From Bacteroidales bacterium UBA5219 (GTDB lineage: Bacteria; Bacteroidota; Bacteroidia; Bacteroidales; ML635J-15), in contig DHVB01000016.1 of NCBI GenBank assembly GCA_002412425.1, positions 39,803 through 57,103 on the forward strand: DNA of 17,301 nt, given 5' to 3'. Both the position numbers and the translations under genes were made by a program. Below are positions 1-6,218 of the stretch, piece after piece. The number at the start of each line of letters is the position of its first letter. Positions within the stretch are counted from its first letter, which is position 1. The notes under the pieces are model-generated. The model worked only from the letters and a program-made list of their open reading frames with translations, was not told the DNA's origin and ran no database searches.

Positions 1-54
1 AAGTTCGTAAAGTTCATAAAGTTCGTAAAGTTTGTAAAGTTCATAAAGTCCTTG
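1..54. repeat. Tandem 9-bp repeat, AAGTTYGTA family
   Basis: Five consecutive 9-bp units are visible from the window edge: AAGTTCGTA, AAGTTCATA, AAGTTCGTA, AAGTTTGTA, AAGTTCATA. They are followed by a decaying sixth unit (AAGTCCTTG). The array may continue to the left of the window. The same unit recurs at 17068-17085 and 17113-17121, so it is probably a dispersed intergenic repeat of this genome. Because its period is three codons, frame 1 stays open through it, reading Lys-Phe-Val/Ile repeatedly. I take that as a by-product and not as protein coding. Confidence 0.8.
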
Positions 55-236
55 ATGTCTATGATGTTTGATATTTCTAAAAACACAGTTCCAATGCTAG
101 TTGATGTGGCAAAATATGAAATAAATGGAAAAAAATAAAAATTAGAGGGAAACATTATATTTATGAAGTTTATACGAGTCCCAATTTAAAAGGGTTGTTT
201 TATTTAAGCAACAATCCTACTGATACGAATAAGTAG
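55..236 (+). pseudogene. Possible tail of a frameshifted gene
   Basis: Frame 1 reads a protein-like stretch from the ATG at 64 (MFDISKNTVPMLVDVAKYE...) to a stop at 136-138. The -1 frame then continues protein-like from about 135 to a TAG at 234-236 (...GKHYIYEVYTSPNLKG...). The two meet at a run of seven A at 129-135, where a -1 slip would join them into one roughly 57-residue tail. This could be the decayed end of a gene, a sequencing error in the A run, programmed slippage, or chance. The repeat array directly upstream argues against an intact gene. I do not recognise the peptide. Confidence 0.3.
191..218 (-). terminator. Candidate terminator of the 245-2335 operon
   Basis: Arms at 191-199 and 210-218 form a nine-position stem with one imperfect pair and a 10-nt loop. 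Read on the minus strand, it lies about 25 nt after the stop of the 472-residue gene and is followed by CTTTTAAATT. The stem is AT-rich and imperfect and the T tract is short, so this is a modest call. Confidence 0.35.
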
Positions 237-244
237 CAATATAA

Positions 245-1663
245 TTATATTTTATTTTTAAACTTAAAACTATCCCAATCCCATGGTTTAGCAGCGCTGT
301 TGATTTCGTTAATTACTCCAAATTTAGAATCATATCTTCCTTTGCCAAATTTAGAGTCGTAAAAATCTCTAAGTCTTTTTGCATACATATTGCAGTGTGG
401 ATTGGTTTCTCTATCTGGATTACTGCCTGTTGGATAAAAGCTAGCTCTTTCATTAATTATATCAGAATTTAAACTATTTAAAGGCACACATTGTGGATAG
501 ACTTTTTCGATTAAAAATTCTGTAAATTCTTGCGAGTATTCTATATAATTATATTTTACGTCCCATTCAAAACTAGGGTGGGTGAACACGTCCATAAAGT
601 TTAGACCAAAATATTTTTTCAACAATTTTTCTTTTTGTTTAAAAATTCCTGGTGTTGTTTTTTGTGTTTTAATTGTAGCTTGTTTTGGGTCTCTTGCCAT
701 TCTCCAAGGCTCAATACTTGGTGCAAAACTACAATGTGATAAACTCCATACATCTAAATCACCTAACAAATCTTTCCAACGTTCTATAATTTCATCCCAA
801 ATTTTTATGTCTCTTTCATATATGTAATCTATATCATTATGAGCGAGTTCAAGTTCTTTAAGATTTGGAATGTTAAATTTGTTTTTTGCAGCTAATTCAT
901 CAAACACTCTAAGTTTTTCTTCTGCTAGCTTTAAAGTCCAAGGTGTAGGATTTGCTAATGTAGAATCAAGTTGGAATTCTAATGCTTTTCTAAAAGTTGA
1001 AGTCCCTTGCATTGCTTTGTCTAGACCAGTTTCAATTTGCAAACGCAAAAATTTTGGAGTGGTCATTCCTTCTTGTTCGCCTAAATCAATTAAATCTTGA
1101 ATTCCTTTGATAATTAATTCTGGATCGTGTAACACAGCAACTTCTATACTATTGTCAAAAGCATTAGGTTTTTCTTTTAAAGTTTTGTCTAAATCTTTTT
1201 TTGCTTGTTTTTTAAAGAATTTGCCAACTGTTGTACCTGTTGCTTCTTCGAAATATTCAATACTCTTATCTTTATGTTCTTTTGCATCAAAGTTTTTTGC
1301 ATCTTCTATAGTTTTGTTGTAGCTGTCTTTAATTGTTGTGACTGCATATTTGAGAGCATCAACACATTGCTTTAATAAAGCAGCATCATTATAAGTTCCC
1401 CCATTCTCGGAATTTTGTGCTTGATATTGACTTGTTAATGCTTTGGTGTAGTGTGCCGAAAATTTTCCAAATAAATCTTCTTGCATTACTTTCCCAAAAA
1501 AATCGTTAATATCAGACAATTCATTTCCTAATTGTTCCATTCTGGCTATAATTTCAGCCATTTTATCCATATCTTCGCCTGTAATATTTTGCTCTTGCAA
1601 ATCTTTAAGCATTTTTCTGTAAGTGTCCAAAGTTGGATCTAACATCATTCTATCTATTGCCAT
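245..1663 (-). CDS. Hypothetical helical protein, 472 aa
   Basis: I do not recognise this protein. It starts at an ATG at 1663 (MAIDRMMLDP) with an A-rich leader and no Shine-Dalgarno. It has no signal peptide or membrane segment, so a cytosolic location is likely. The first 300 residues are highly charged and appear mostly alpha-helical, with possible coiled-coil in residues 15-60 and 250-300. The C-terminal third is richer in aromatic residues and ends WDWDSFKFKNKI. A short duplication gives YDSKFG at residues 435-440 and again at 444-449; the matching DNA repeats are 27 bp apart. The gene lies 12 nt downstream of the 219-residue gene on the same strand, so the two are probably co-transcribed and may act together. 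No catalytic motif is evident. Bacteroidota-specific accessory proteins, for example secretion-associated ones, are one possibility I cannot test here. Confidence 0.75.
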   Translation of the reverse strand: MAIDRMMLDPTLDTYRKMLKDLQEQNITGEDMDKMAEIIARMEQLGNELSDINDFFGKVMQEDLFGKFSAHYTKALTSQYQAQNSENGGTYNDAALLKQCVDALKYAVTTIKDSYNKTIEDAKNFDAKEHKDKSIEYFEEATGTTVGKFFKKQAKKDLDKTLKEKPNAFDNSIEVAVLHDPELIIKGIQDLIDLGEQEGMTTPKFLRLQIETGLDKAMQGTSTFRKALEFQLDSTLANPTPWTLKLAEEKLRVFDELAAKNKFNIPNLKELELAHNDIDYIYERDIKIWDEIIERWKDLLGDLDVWSLSHCSFAPSIEPWRMARDPKQATIKTQKTTPGIFKQKEKLLKKYFGLNFMDVFTHPSFEWDVKYNYIEYSQEFTEFLIEKVYPQCVPLNSLNSDIINERASFYPTGSNPDRETNPHCNMYAKRLRDFYDSKFGKGRYDSKFGVINEINSAAKPWDWDSFKFKNKI

Positions 1664-1675
1664 AATGTATGGAGT

Positions 1676-2335
1676 TTAACGGTTAATAATTGATTTATAT
1701 CTTGCAATTTGTTCTTCAATATGCTTGTCTTCGTAAGGAAATAGTCTTTTATGGCGATATTCTAAGAGTATTTCAGGCTTTAGACGCCATCTGTTTTCCC
1801 ATGCCTGCATGTCTTCTTCTACACTTCTAGCATTTTCAATTATACTATTTCTTATATCGCTTGCAATTTGCTTCATTTCCGACTTATATTCTGATGGTAC
1901 TTCAGCGTTTTCGTAAATTTCCAATTTGTCTAATAAAAACCAATCATCTACTAACACACGATGAGCTTCGTCTGATGTAATTTCCATGCTGTTTTTATTT
2001 GTTTCTTCGGTAATCATAATACCCAAATCTGTAGCATTACTACAAGAGTCAACTTTTTGCAAAATTCTTTCAGCATCTAGTATTCTAACATTTTCTTTAT
2101 GTTTTTCGTAAAATGCTTTTTCCATTAGTGTCTCATCTTTAACTAAAGCGTTAGCACATAATTCATTTAAATTTCCCATTTTATTTTTAAAATCTTCTAA
2201 AGACTGGGAAGATTGCATTGCTTCAGAAAGTTTTTTTTCTGCTTCATAACTATATTTGTAATTTTCGTTATTAGCATATCTCTCAGCTCGTATGGCGTAA
2301 TACTGTTTGTATTCGTTTAATAGATTGTTGTCCAT
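1676..2335 (-). CDS. Hypothetical charged helical protein, 219 aa
   Basis: I do not recognise this protein. The frame extends to a TTG at 2365, but I chose the ATG at 2335 (MDNNLLNEYKQYY). The region around the TTG overlaps a TATCTTTG promoter element at 2363-2370, so transcription should begin downstream of it. The product is soluble, rich in Glu, Lys and Asn, and probably all-helical, with a conserved-looking end (EYRHKRLFPYEDKHIEEQ). It has no signal peptide, membrane segment or recognised catalytic motif. It is the first gene of a two-gene minus-strand operon with the 472-residue protein and is divergent from the hydrogenase-associated operon. The pair could be part of an accessory or secretion-linked locus cut by the window, but nothing in the sequence proves this. 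Confidence 0.75.
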   Translation of the reverse strand: MDNNLLNEYKQYYAIRAERYANNENYKYSYEAEKKLSEAMQSSQSLEDFKNKMGNLNELCANALVKDETLMEKAFYEKHKENVRILDAERILQKVDSCSNATDLGIMITEETNKNSMEITSDEAHRVLVDDWFLLDKLEIYENAEVPSEYKSEMKQIASDIRNSIIENARSVEEDMQAWENRWRLKPEILLEYRHKRLFPYEDKHIEEQIARYKSIINR

Positions 2336-2362
2336 ATTTGTTTTATTATTTTTCTTATTCAA

Positions 2363-2370
2363 CAAAGATA
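2363..2370 (-). promoter_or_regulatory. Promoter -7 element for the minus-strand operon
   Basis: On the minus strand this reads TATCTTTG, matching the Bacteroidota -7 consensus TAnnTTTG. It lies about 27 nt before the ATG at 2335, giving a short A-rich leader. I see no good TTTG -33 box at the expected distance, so the call rests on the -7 element and its position. Confidence 0.45.
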
Positions 2371-2472
2371 CAATAAATTTTTATTTAAAATCTTGTATAA
2401 ATTTATTTTTTTGCGAAAGTTTCAGTGTTATATATATAGTGTTATAGTAATAAAATAATAATTTATTAAAAT

Positions 2473-2503
2473 TATGTTTTTAATAATTTTGTACTTATCT
2501 TTG
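2473..2503 (+). promoter_or_regulatory. Promoter of the hydrogenase-associated operon
   Basis: TATCTTTG at 2496-2503 fits TAnnTTTG. A weak -33 match, TATG at 2473-2476, lies 19 nt upstream. The start of transcription would fall near 2508-2511, leaving a leader of about 17 nt before the ATG at 2527. The two promoters in this 191-bp divergent region fire away from each other. Confidence 0.5.
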
Positions 2504-2526
2504 TAAACAAAATAATACTATTATAG

Positions 2527-2877
2527 ATGAAAGTAGCAGATATTAAAGAGCTTGTCGAGGGAAGAGTTGTAAACAACAAGGTATGTTTAGAAAACATAGG
2601 TGAAATCAAGCATGCTTTTGCCTCAGATTTAATGAGTGATGTGCTTAGATTGAAATGTGAAAATACTTTGTTGATAACAGGTTTATGTAATGTCCAAACT
2701 ATTCGCACTGTTGAGATGGCAGAAATAAAATTGATTGTTTTTGCTAGAGGTAAAAAAGTAGATGAGAATATGCTTGAATTAGCAGAAGAAAATGATATTT
2801 GTATTATCGAAACCGACTTTAGTGTTTACAAAGTTTGTGGACTTTTATATCAAAACGGAATTTCACCAGTGTATTAA
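2527..2877 (+). CDS. DRTGG-domain protein, first copy
   Basis: This 116-residue soluble protein resembles stand-alone DRTGG-domain proteins (PF07085 type). The diagnostic stretch is AFASDLMSDVL at residues 30-40, followed by an alternating beta/alpha pattern (TLLITGL, KLIVFARG, ICIIETD) as in the ligand-binding DRTGG fold. A cysteine near the end (YKVCGLLYQ) is shared with the second copy at 4637. DRTGG domains are known next to CBS and P-loop domains and are thought to bind small ligands; the function of the stand-alone form is not established. It is the first gene of a six-gene operon, with 4 nt to the next gene, and it and its paralogue bracket the ATPase and the hydrogenase-like gene. The ATG at 2527 closely follows the promoter. 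A regulatory or sensing role for the hydrogenase is inferred from context only. Confidence 0.8.
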   Translation: MKVADIKELVEGRVVNNKVCLENIGEIKHAFASDLMSDVLRLKCENTLLITGLCNVQTIRTVEMAEIKLIVFARGKKVDENMLELAEENDICIIETDFSVYKVCGLLYQNGISPVY

Positions 2878-2881
2878 AATT

Positions 2882-3295
2882 ATGGAATTAAATTTTAAAA
2901 TAGAAGGCGGTAATTTTTCAGGTGCAGGAAGTGCAAGTAGTGAAGTTAAGAAAACTTTAAAACAGTTAGGAGTTGATGCTTCACAAATTAAAAGAATTGT
3001 TATAGCACTATATGAAGCAGAGATAAACGTGGTTGCACATGCCTATAGAGGACAAATTGGAGTTAAAATTTCTGCCGATAAAATTTTTGCCCGTATCGAA
3101 GACGAAGGTCCTGGAATAGCAGATATTAGTAAAGCTATGCAAGAAGGATATTCTACAGCTTCATCAAAAGTTAGAGAAATGGGTTTTGGAGCAGGAATGG
3201 GGTTGCCAAATATTAAAAGTAATGTTGATGAGTTTGATATCCAGTCGGTTGTAGATAAAGGTACGGTTTTGGAAATGACATTTTATTTAGCTTAA
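2882..3295 (+). CDS. RsbW-like anti-sigma/serine kinase-type ATPase
   Basis: A 137-residue GHKL ATPase domain of the HATPase_c anti-sigma (RsbW/SpoIIAB) type. Visible motifs are the N-box ExxxN at residues 45-49 (EAEIN), the G1 box DEGPGI at 74-79 and the glycine-rich G2 lid GFGAGMGLPN at 101-110. There is no sensor, DHp or receiver domain. I placed the start at ATG 2882, 4 nt after the upstream stop; the frame is open further upstream to 2792, but that would overlap the DRTGG gene by 86 bp. In RsbW-type proteins this fold phosphorylates an anti-sigma antagonist and binds a sigma factor, but no STAS antagonist or sigma factor is seen here. Stand-alone ATPases of this kind recur in [FeFe] hydrogenase-associated operons, which supports a role in hydrogenase control without defining it. 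Confidence 0.85.
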   Translation: MELNFKIEGGNFSGAGSASSEVKKTLKQLGVDASQIKRIVIALYEAEINVVAHAYRGQIGVKISADKIFARIEDEGPGIADISKAMQEGYSTASSKVREMGFGAGMGLPNIKSNVDEFDIQSVVDKGTVLEMTFYLA

Positions 3296-3298
3296 TAT

Positions 3299-4633
3299 AT
3301 GGAGGAACCAAAAGGAACATATTTTTATCATGCTTTAAAAGTTGACCATGACATTTGTGTAGGTTGTACGCATTGTTTACAAGCATGCCCAACAGAAGCG
3401 ATACGAATAAAAAAAGGTAAAGCTGTGCTTTATGCCAATAAATGTGTTGACTGTGGCGAATGTTTTAGAGTATGTCCTGTGCGAGCAATTTATATAAAAC
3501 AAGACGACTTTGCTGAACTAGGTAAATATAAGTACAGAATTGCTCTAGTACCAGCAGTTTTTATTAGTCAATTTGCTGAAAATGTTAGAACTTCGCAAGT
3601 TTATGCATGTCTAAAAAAACTTGGTTTTACGCATATTTATGAAGTCGAACATGGAGTAGGAGTATTGATTGAATTGATGAATAATTATATGCGTAAAAAT
3701 CAGGATAGAAAACCTTTTATATCAGGATATTGTCCGGCAGTTGTTAGGCTAATTCAGGTTAGGTTCCCGTCTTTGGTACAAAATATTATTCATCTAAAAG
3801 CTCCTCTAGATGTAGCATCTATTACAATTGTAGAAAGATTAACAGACGCTGGAATTAGTAAAGATGAAATAGGAATATTTTATATCACGCCTTGTGCTGC
3901 AAAAATTGCAGCTGTTAAAAGTCCAGTCGAAAATGTCTCTTCATCAATTAACGGTGTAATAAATATAGACTTTTTATATAATAAAGTTCAGCAAATGCTT
4001 GCGAAAGAAAATACACCTGCCGAACCAATAAATCATAGCCTTTCGGGAAGAGATATTCTATGGAGTACATCTGGCGGAGAAGCACAAAATTTTGCAGGAA
4101 ATAGTTTCGCAGTTGACGGAATTAGAAATGTTATAGGCTTTTTGGAAAGAATAGAAAATGATGAAATTGAAAGTGATGGAATAATAGAAATGAGAGTTTG
4201 TAACCAATCTTGTACAGGAGGAGTGCTTAACCCAAATAATAGATTTGTAGCAGTAAATAAACAAAAAAGACGTGCAGAATCTCTTGATACTCAGCTTGAT
4301 GGTAGAAGTTGTTTCTTGCCAGTATTTAGTCAAGATTTTAATAATAGAGTAAAAGAATTGATGACTATTGACGAAATAAAACCTCGTTCAATTTTAAAGC
4401 TAGATGATAATTTGCAGAAAGCTTTAAAGATGGTGGAAAGTATAAATAAAACTAAAGCAATATTACCAGGAATTGATTGTGGAGCTTGTGGCGCACCAAC
4501 TTGCTCGGCATTGGCAGAAGATATTACTCGCGGAAATGCAGAAATAGAAGACTGTATTTTTATGTCAGCTGAATGCGACAAATCTGAAGAAACATTAGGT
4601 AGAATTTGGAATTATAAAAATAAAAATAAATAA
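3299..4633 (+). CDS. HydS-like [FeFe] hydrogenase homologue with ferredoxin domains
   Basis: This 444-residue protein has three parts. Residues 15-65 hold two [4Fe-4S] motifs (C20, C23, C26, C30 and C49, C52, C55, C59). Residues 75-340 form an H-domain related to the catalytic part of [FeFe] hydrogenases. Residues 390-425 carry a further four-cysteine Fe-S motif (C394, C397, C402, C419; PF04060 type). The four H-cluster cysteines appear conserved: C145 in L1 (SGYCPA), C199 in L2 (TPCAAK), and C301 and C305 in L3 (VCNQSC). The first cysteine of the usual TSCCP motif, the proton relay in catalytic enzymes, is Tyr144, and the L2 Met and Glu and most L3 glycines are replaced. This pattern fits the sensory or putative group C/D enzymes and not HydA. 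A redox- or H2-sensing role is inferred; it could also be an electron-transfer protein. It lies 3 nt from both neighbours. Confidence 0.85.
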   Translation: MEEPKGTYFYHALKVDHDICVGCTHCLQACPTEAIRIKKGKAVLYANKCVDCGECFRVCPVRAIYIKQDDFAELGKYKYRIALVPAVFISQFAENVRTSQVYACLKKLGFTHIYEVEHGVGVLIELMNNYMRKNQDRKPFISGYCPAVVRLIQVRFPSLVQNIIHLKAPLDVASITIVERLTDAGISKDEIGIFYITPCAAKIAAVKSPVENVSSSINGVINIDFLYNKVQQMLAKENTPAEPINHSLSGRDILWSTSGGEAQNFAGNSFAVDGIRNVIGFLERIENDEIESDGIIEMRVCNQSCTGGVLNPNNRFVAVNKQKRRAESLDTQLDGRSCFLPVFSQDFNNRVKELMTIDEIKPRSILKLDDNLQKALKMVESINKTKAILPGIDCGACGAPTCSALAEDITRGNAEIEDCIFMSAECDKSEETLGRIWNYKNKNK

Positions 4634-4636
4634 ATT

Positions 4637-4966
4637 ATGCTTTTAAAAGATATTATTGAAAAATTGGAGCTAAAAGTTTTAAACTTAGCTAACGAGAATG
4701 TTGATGTAAAAGATGCTTACGCTTCTGATCTTTTGAGTGATGTTATGGGTAAATCTAAGGCAGGTCAAATTTGGATTACTTTGCAAACACATAAAAATGT
4801 TTCTGCAATTTGCTCACTAAAAGATTTAGCAGCTGTTATAATTATAGGTAATGGACAACCCGACCCAGATATGTTAGAACATGCAAAAGAAGAAGAAGTT
4901 TGTGTGTTGTCAACTCCAGACTCTTGCTTTAATATTTGCGGAAAATTGTACGAATTAATAAAGTGA
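4637..4966 (+). CDS. DRTGG-domain protein, second copy
   Basis: A 109-residue paralogue of the protein at 2527, with DAYASDLLSDVM at residues 26-37 matching AFASDLMSDVL of the first copy. It also has a similar C-terminal Cys-Gly segment (NICGKLYELIK). It has the same alternating beta/alpha pattern and no membrane segment. It begins 3 nt after the hydrogenase-like gene and its TGA overlaps the GTG of the PHP gene by four bases (4963-4966), which suggests translational coupling. Stand-alone DRTGG domains presumably bind a small ligand; the ligand is unknown. The two copies differ at many positions, so they are likely an old duplication with separate roles or a heterodimer. Confidence 0.8.
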   Translation: MLLKDIIEKLELKVLNLANENVDVKDAYASDLLSDVMGKSKAGQIWITLQTHKNVSAICSLKDLAAVIIIGNGQPDPDMLEHAKEEEVCVLSTPDSCFNICGKLYELIK

Positions 4967-5685
4967 TATTTAAAGCAGATTTACATATCCATTCTGTTTT
5001 GTCGCCTTGTGGCGATTTGGAAATGAGTCCTTCGGCAATAATTGCGGAAGCAAAATCAAAAGGACTTAATATAATAGGTATTAGCGATCATAATTCAACT
5101 CGTAATGCTTTAGTTGCTTCAAAAATTGGACAGAAAAACGATGTTTTTGTTTTGTGCGGTGCCGAAGTTACAACAAAAGAAGAAGTCCACTGCCTTTGTT
5201 TTATGCCAGATGAAAATACATTATTGGAATTTCAAAATTTTTTAGATTCAAAATACATATTTTTTCAAAACGACCCCGACAAATTCGGTTATCAACTTGT
5301 AGTTGATGAAGATGAAAATATTGTTGACCAAATTGATACATTATTAATTAATGCAATTGATTGTGGAATTGAAGATTTACAGAAAAAAGTTTATGAATTA
5401 AATGGTATTTTTATCCCTGCTCATGTTGATAAACCACGATTTAGTTTAAGTTCACAATTGGTATTTATTCCAGAAAATTTAAAATTTGATGCTTTAGAAT
5501 TAAGCAAATACGCTGAGAAAAATAATTTTTTGCAGAATTTTTCATGGTTTAGCCTAAATCGTTTCATTACAAGCTCAGACGCACACTATATTCCAGATAT
5601 TGGAACTGTTTATACCGAATTGGAAATGGAAACACCTAGTTTCGAAAATATTAGATCAGCTTTAAAAAATATAAAACCTAGATAA
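4963..5685 (+). CDS. PHP-domain phosphoesterase
   Basis: This 240-residue protein has a PHP metal-dependent hydrolase fold. Visible metal-site motifs are HxH at residues 8-10 (DLHIHS), SDH at 41-43, Glu68 with His76, His154 (IPAHVD) and DAH at 206-208. I chose the GTG at 4963 because it overlaps the preceding stop as GTGA and places the HxH motif eight residues from the start. The frame continues to an ATG at 4936, which would overlap the DRTGG gene by 31 bp. PHP proteins hydrolyse phosphoesters such as histidinol phosphate or nucleotide 5' ends; the substrate here is not evident. PHP genes recur beside hydrogenase-associated DRTGG and ATPase genes, so a signalling nucleotide or phosphoprotein is a possible substrate, by inference only. 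Confidence 0.85.
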   Translation: MIFKADLHIHSVLSPCGDLEMSPSAIIAEAKSKGLNIIGISDHNSTRNALVASKIGQKNDVFVLCGAEVTTKEEVHCLCFMPDENTLLEFQNFLDSKYIFFQNDPDKFGYQLVVDEDENIVDQIDTLLINAIDCGIEDLQKKVYELNGIFIPAHVDKPRFSLSSQLVFIPENLKFDALELSKYAEKNNFLQNFSWFSLNRFITSSDAHYIPDIGTVYTELEMETPSFENIRSALKNIKPR

Positions 5686-5687
5686 AA

Positions 5688-6218
5688 GTGAAAACTATAG
5701 ATTTACACATTATAGACATTGCAAACAATTCTATTAGAGCAAAAGCAAGCGAAATTTTAATCGAAGTAAAAGATTCAGAAAAAGACAATTCTATTACTTT
5801 GGTAATTACTGATACTGGCTGTGGAATTTCACCCGAAAAATTGAAAGAAATAAACGAAAGTTTTTATTCTTCAAGAAAAACTAGAAAAATTGGAATGGGT
5901 TTAGCTCTTTTGAAGTATCACGCCGAGATTACAGGTGGAAAATTTGAACTTACTTCCGAGCTTGGAGTAGGGACAAAAGTGTATGCAAAATTTGTAAGAA
6001 ACCATATTGACCGTCAACCAATAGGCGACTTGCCAGGAACTATTGCAATGTTCATTTGTCAATACTCTGATATAAATTTTATTTTCCGCTATATTTCAGA
6101 TGATAATGAATTTGAACTTTCAACTGCTGATGTAAAATCTGTTTTTGAAAATATTGAATTAAATAACCATTTAATCCTTTCAAATATTAAAGAATTAATA
6201 GCTAATTCTATAGAATAA
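5688..6218 (+). CDS. GHKL ATPase with extra C-terminal domain
   Basis: This 176-residue protein starts with GTG, 2 nt after the PHP stop. Residues 1-103 form a HATPase_c domain: N-box DxxxN at 10-14 (DIANN), G1 DTGCGI at 42-47, G2 GMGLALL at 69-75 and GVGT at 93-96. This is closer to sensor histidine kinases than the RsbW-like protein at 2882. No phosphoaccepting DHp helix, sensor or receiver is present. Residues 105-176 are an additional domain beginning HIDRQPIGDLPGT, which I remember from homologues in clostridial hydrogenase operons but cannot name. It is the last gene of the operon starting at 2527, followed by a 354-bp spacer. It may phosphorylate or bind a partner such as the second ATPase; this is inference. 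Confidence 0.8.
   Translation: MKTIDLHIIDIANNSIRAKASEILIEVKDSEKDNSITLVITDTGCGISPEKLKEINESFYSSRKTRKIGMGLALLKYHAEITGGKFELTSELGVGTKVYAKFVRNHIDRQPIGDLPGTIAMFICQYSDINFIFRYISDDNEFELSTADVKSVFENIELNNHLILSNIKELIANSIE

Noticed and set aside
1..54. CRISPR array
   Set aside because: The unit is 9 bp with no spacers, so it is a simple tandem repeat.
582..1322. Three plus-strand open frames of 71-81 residues within the 472-residue gene
   Set aside because: They are antisense to a long coherent gene and show no recognisable protein features.
2336..2365. TTG start for the 219-residue protein
   Set aside because: It lies on the promoter -7 element, so it would be at or before the transcription start.
2792..2881. 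Upstream extension of the RsbW-like ATPase frame to 2792
   Set aside because: It would overlap the DRTGG gene by 86 bp and adds 30 residues unlike the family; ATG 2882 fits the ATPase N-terminus.
4058..4581. Minus-strand frames inside the HydS-like gene
   Set aside because: Low complexity, antisense to a well-supported gene with motifs.
4936..4962. ATG start for the PHP protein at 4936
   Set aside because: It adds nine residues over the end of the DRTGG gene; the GTG at 4963 overlaps the stop as GTGA and sits eight residues before the HxH motif.
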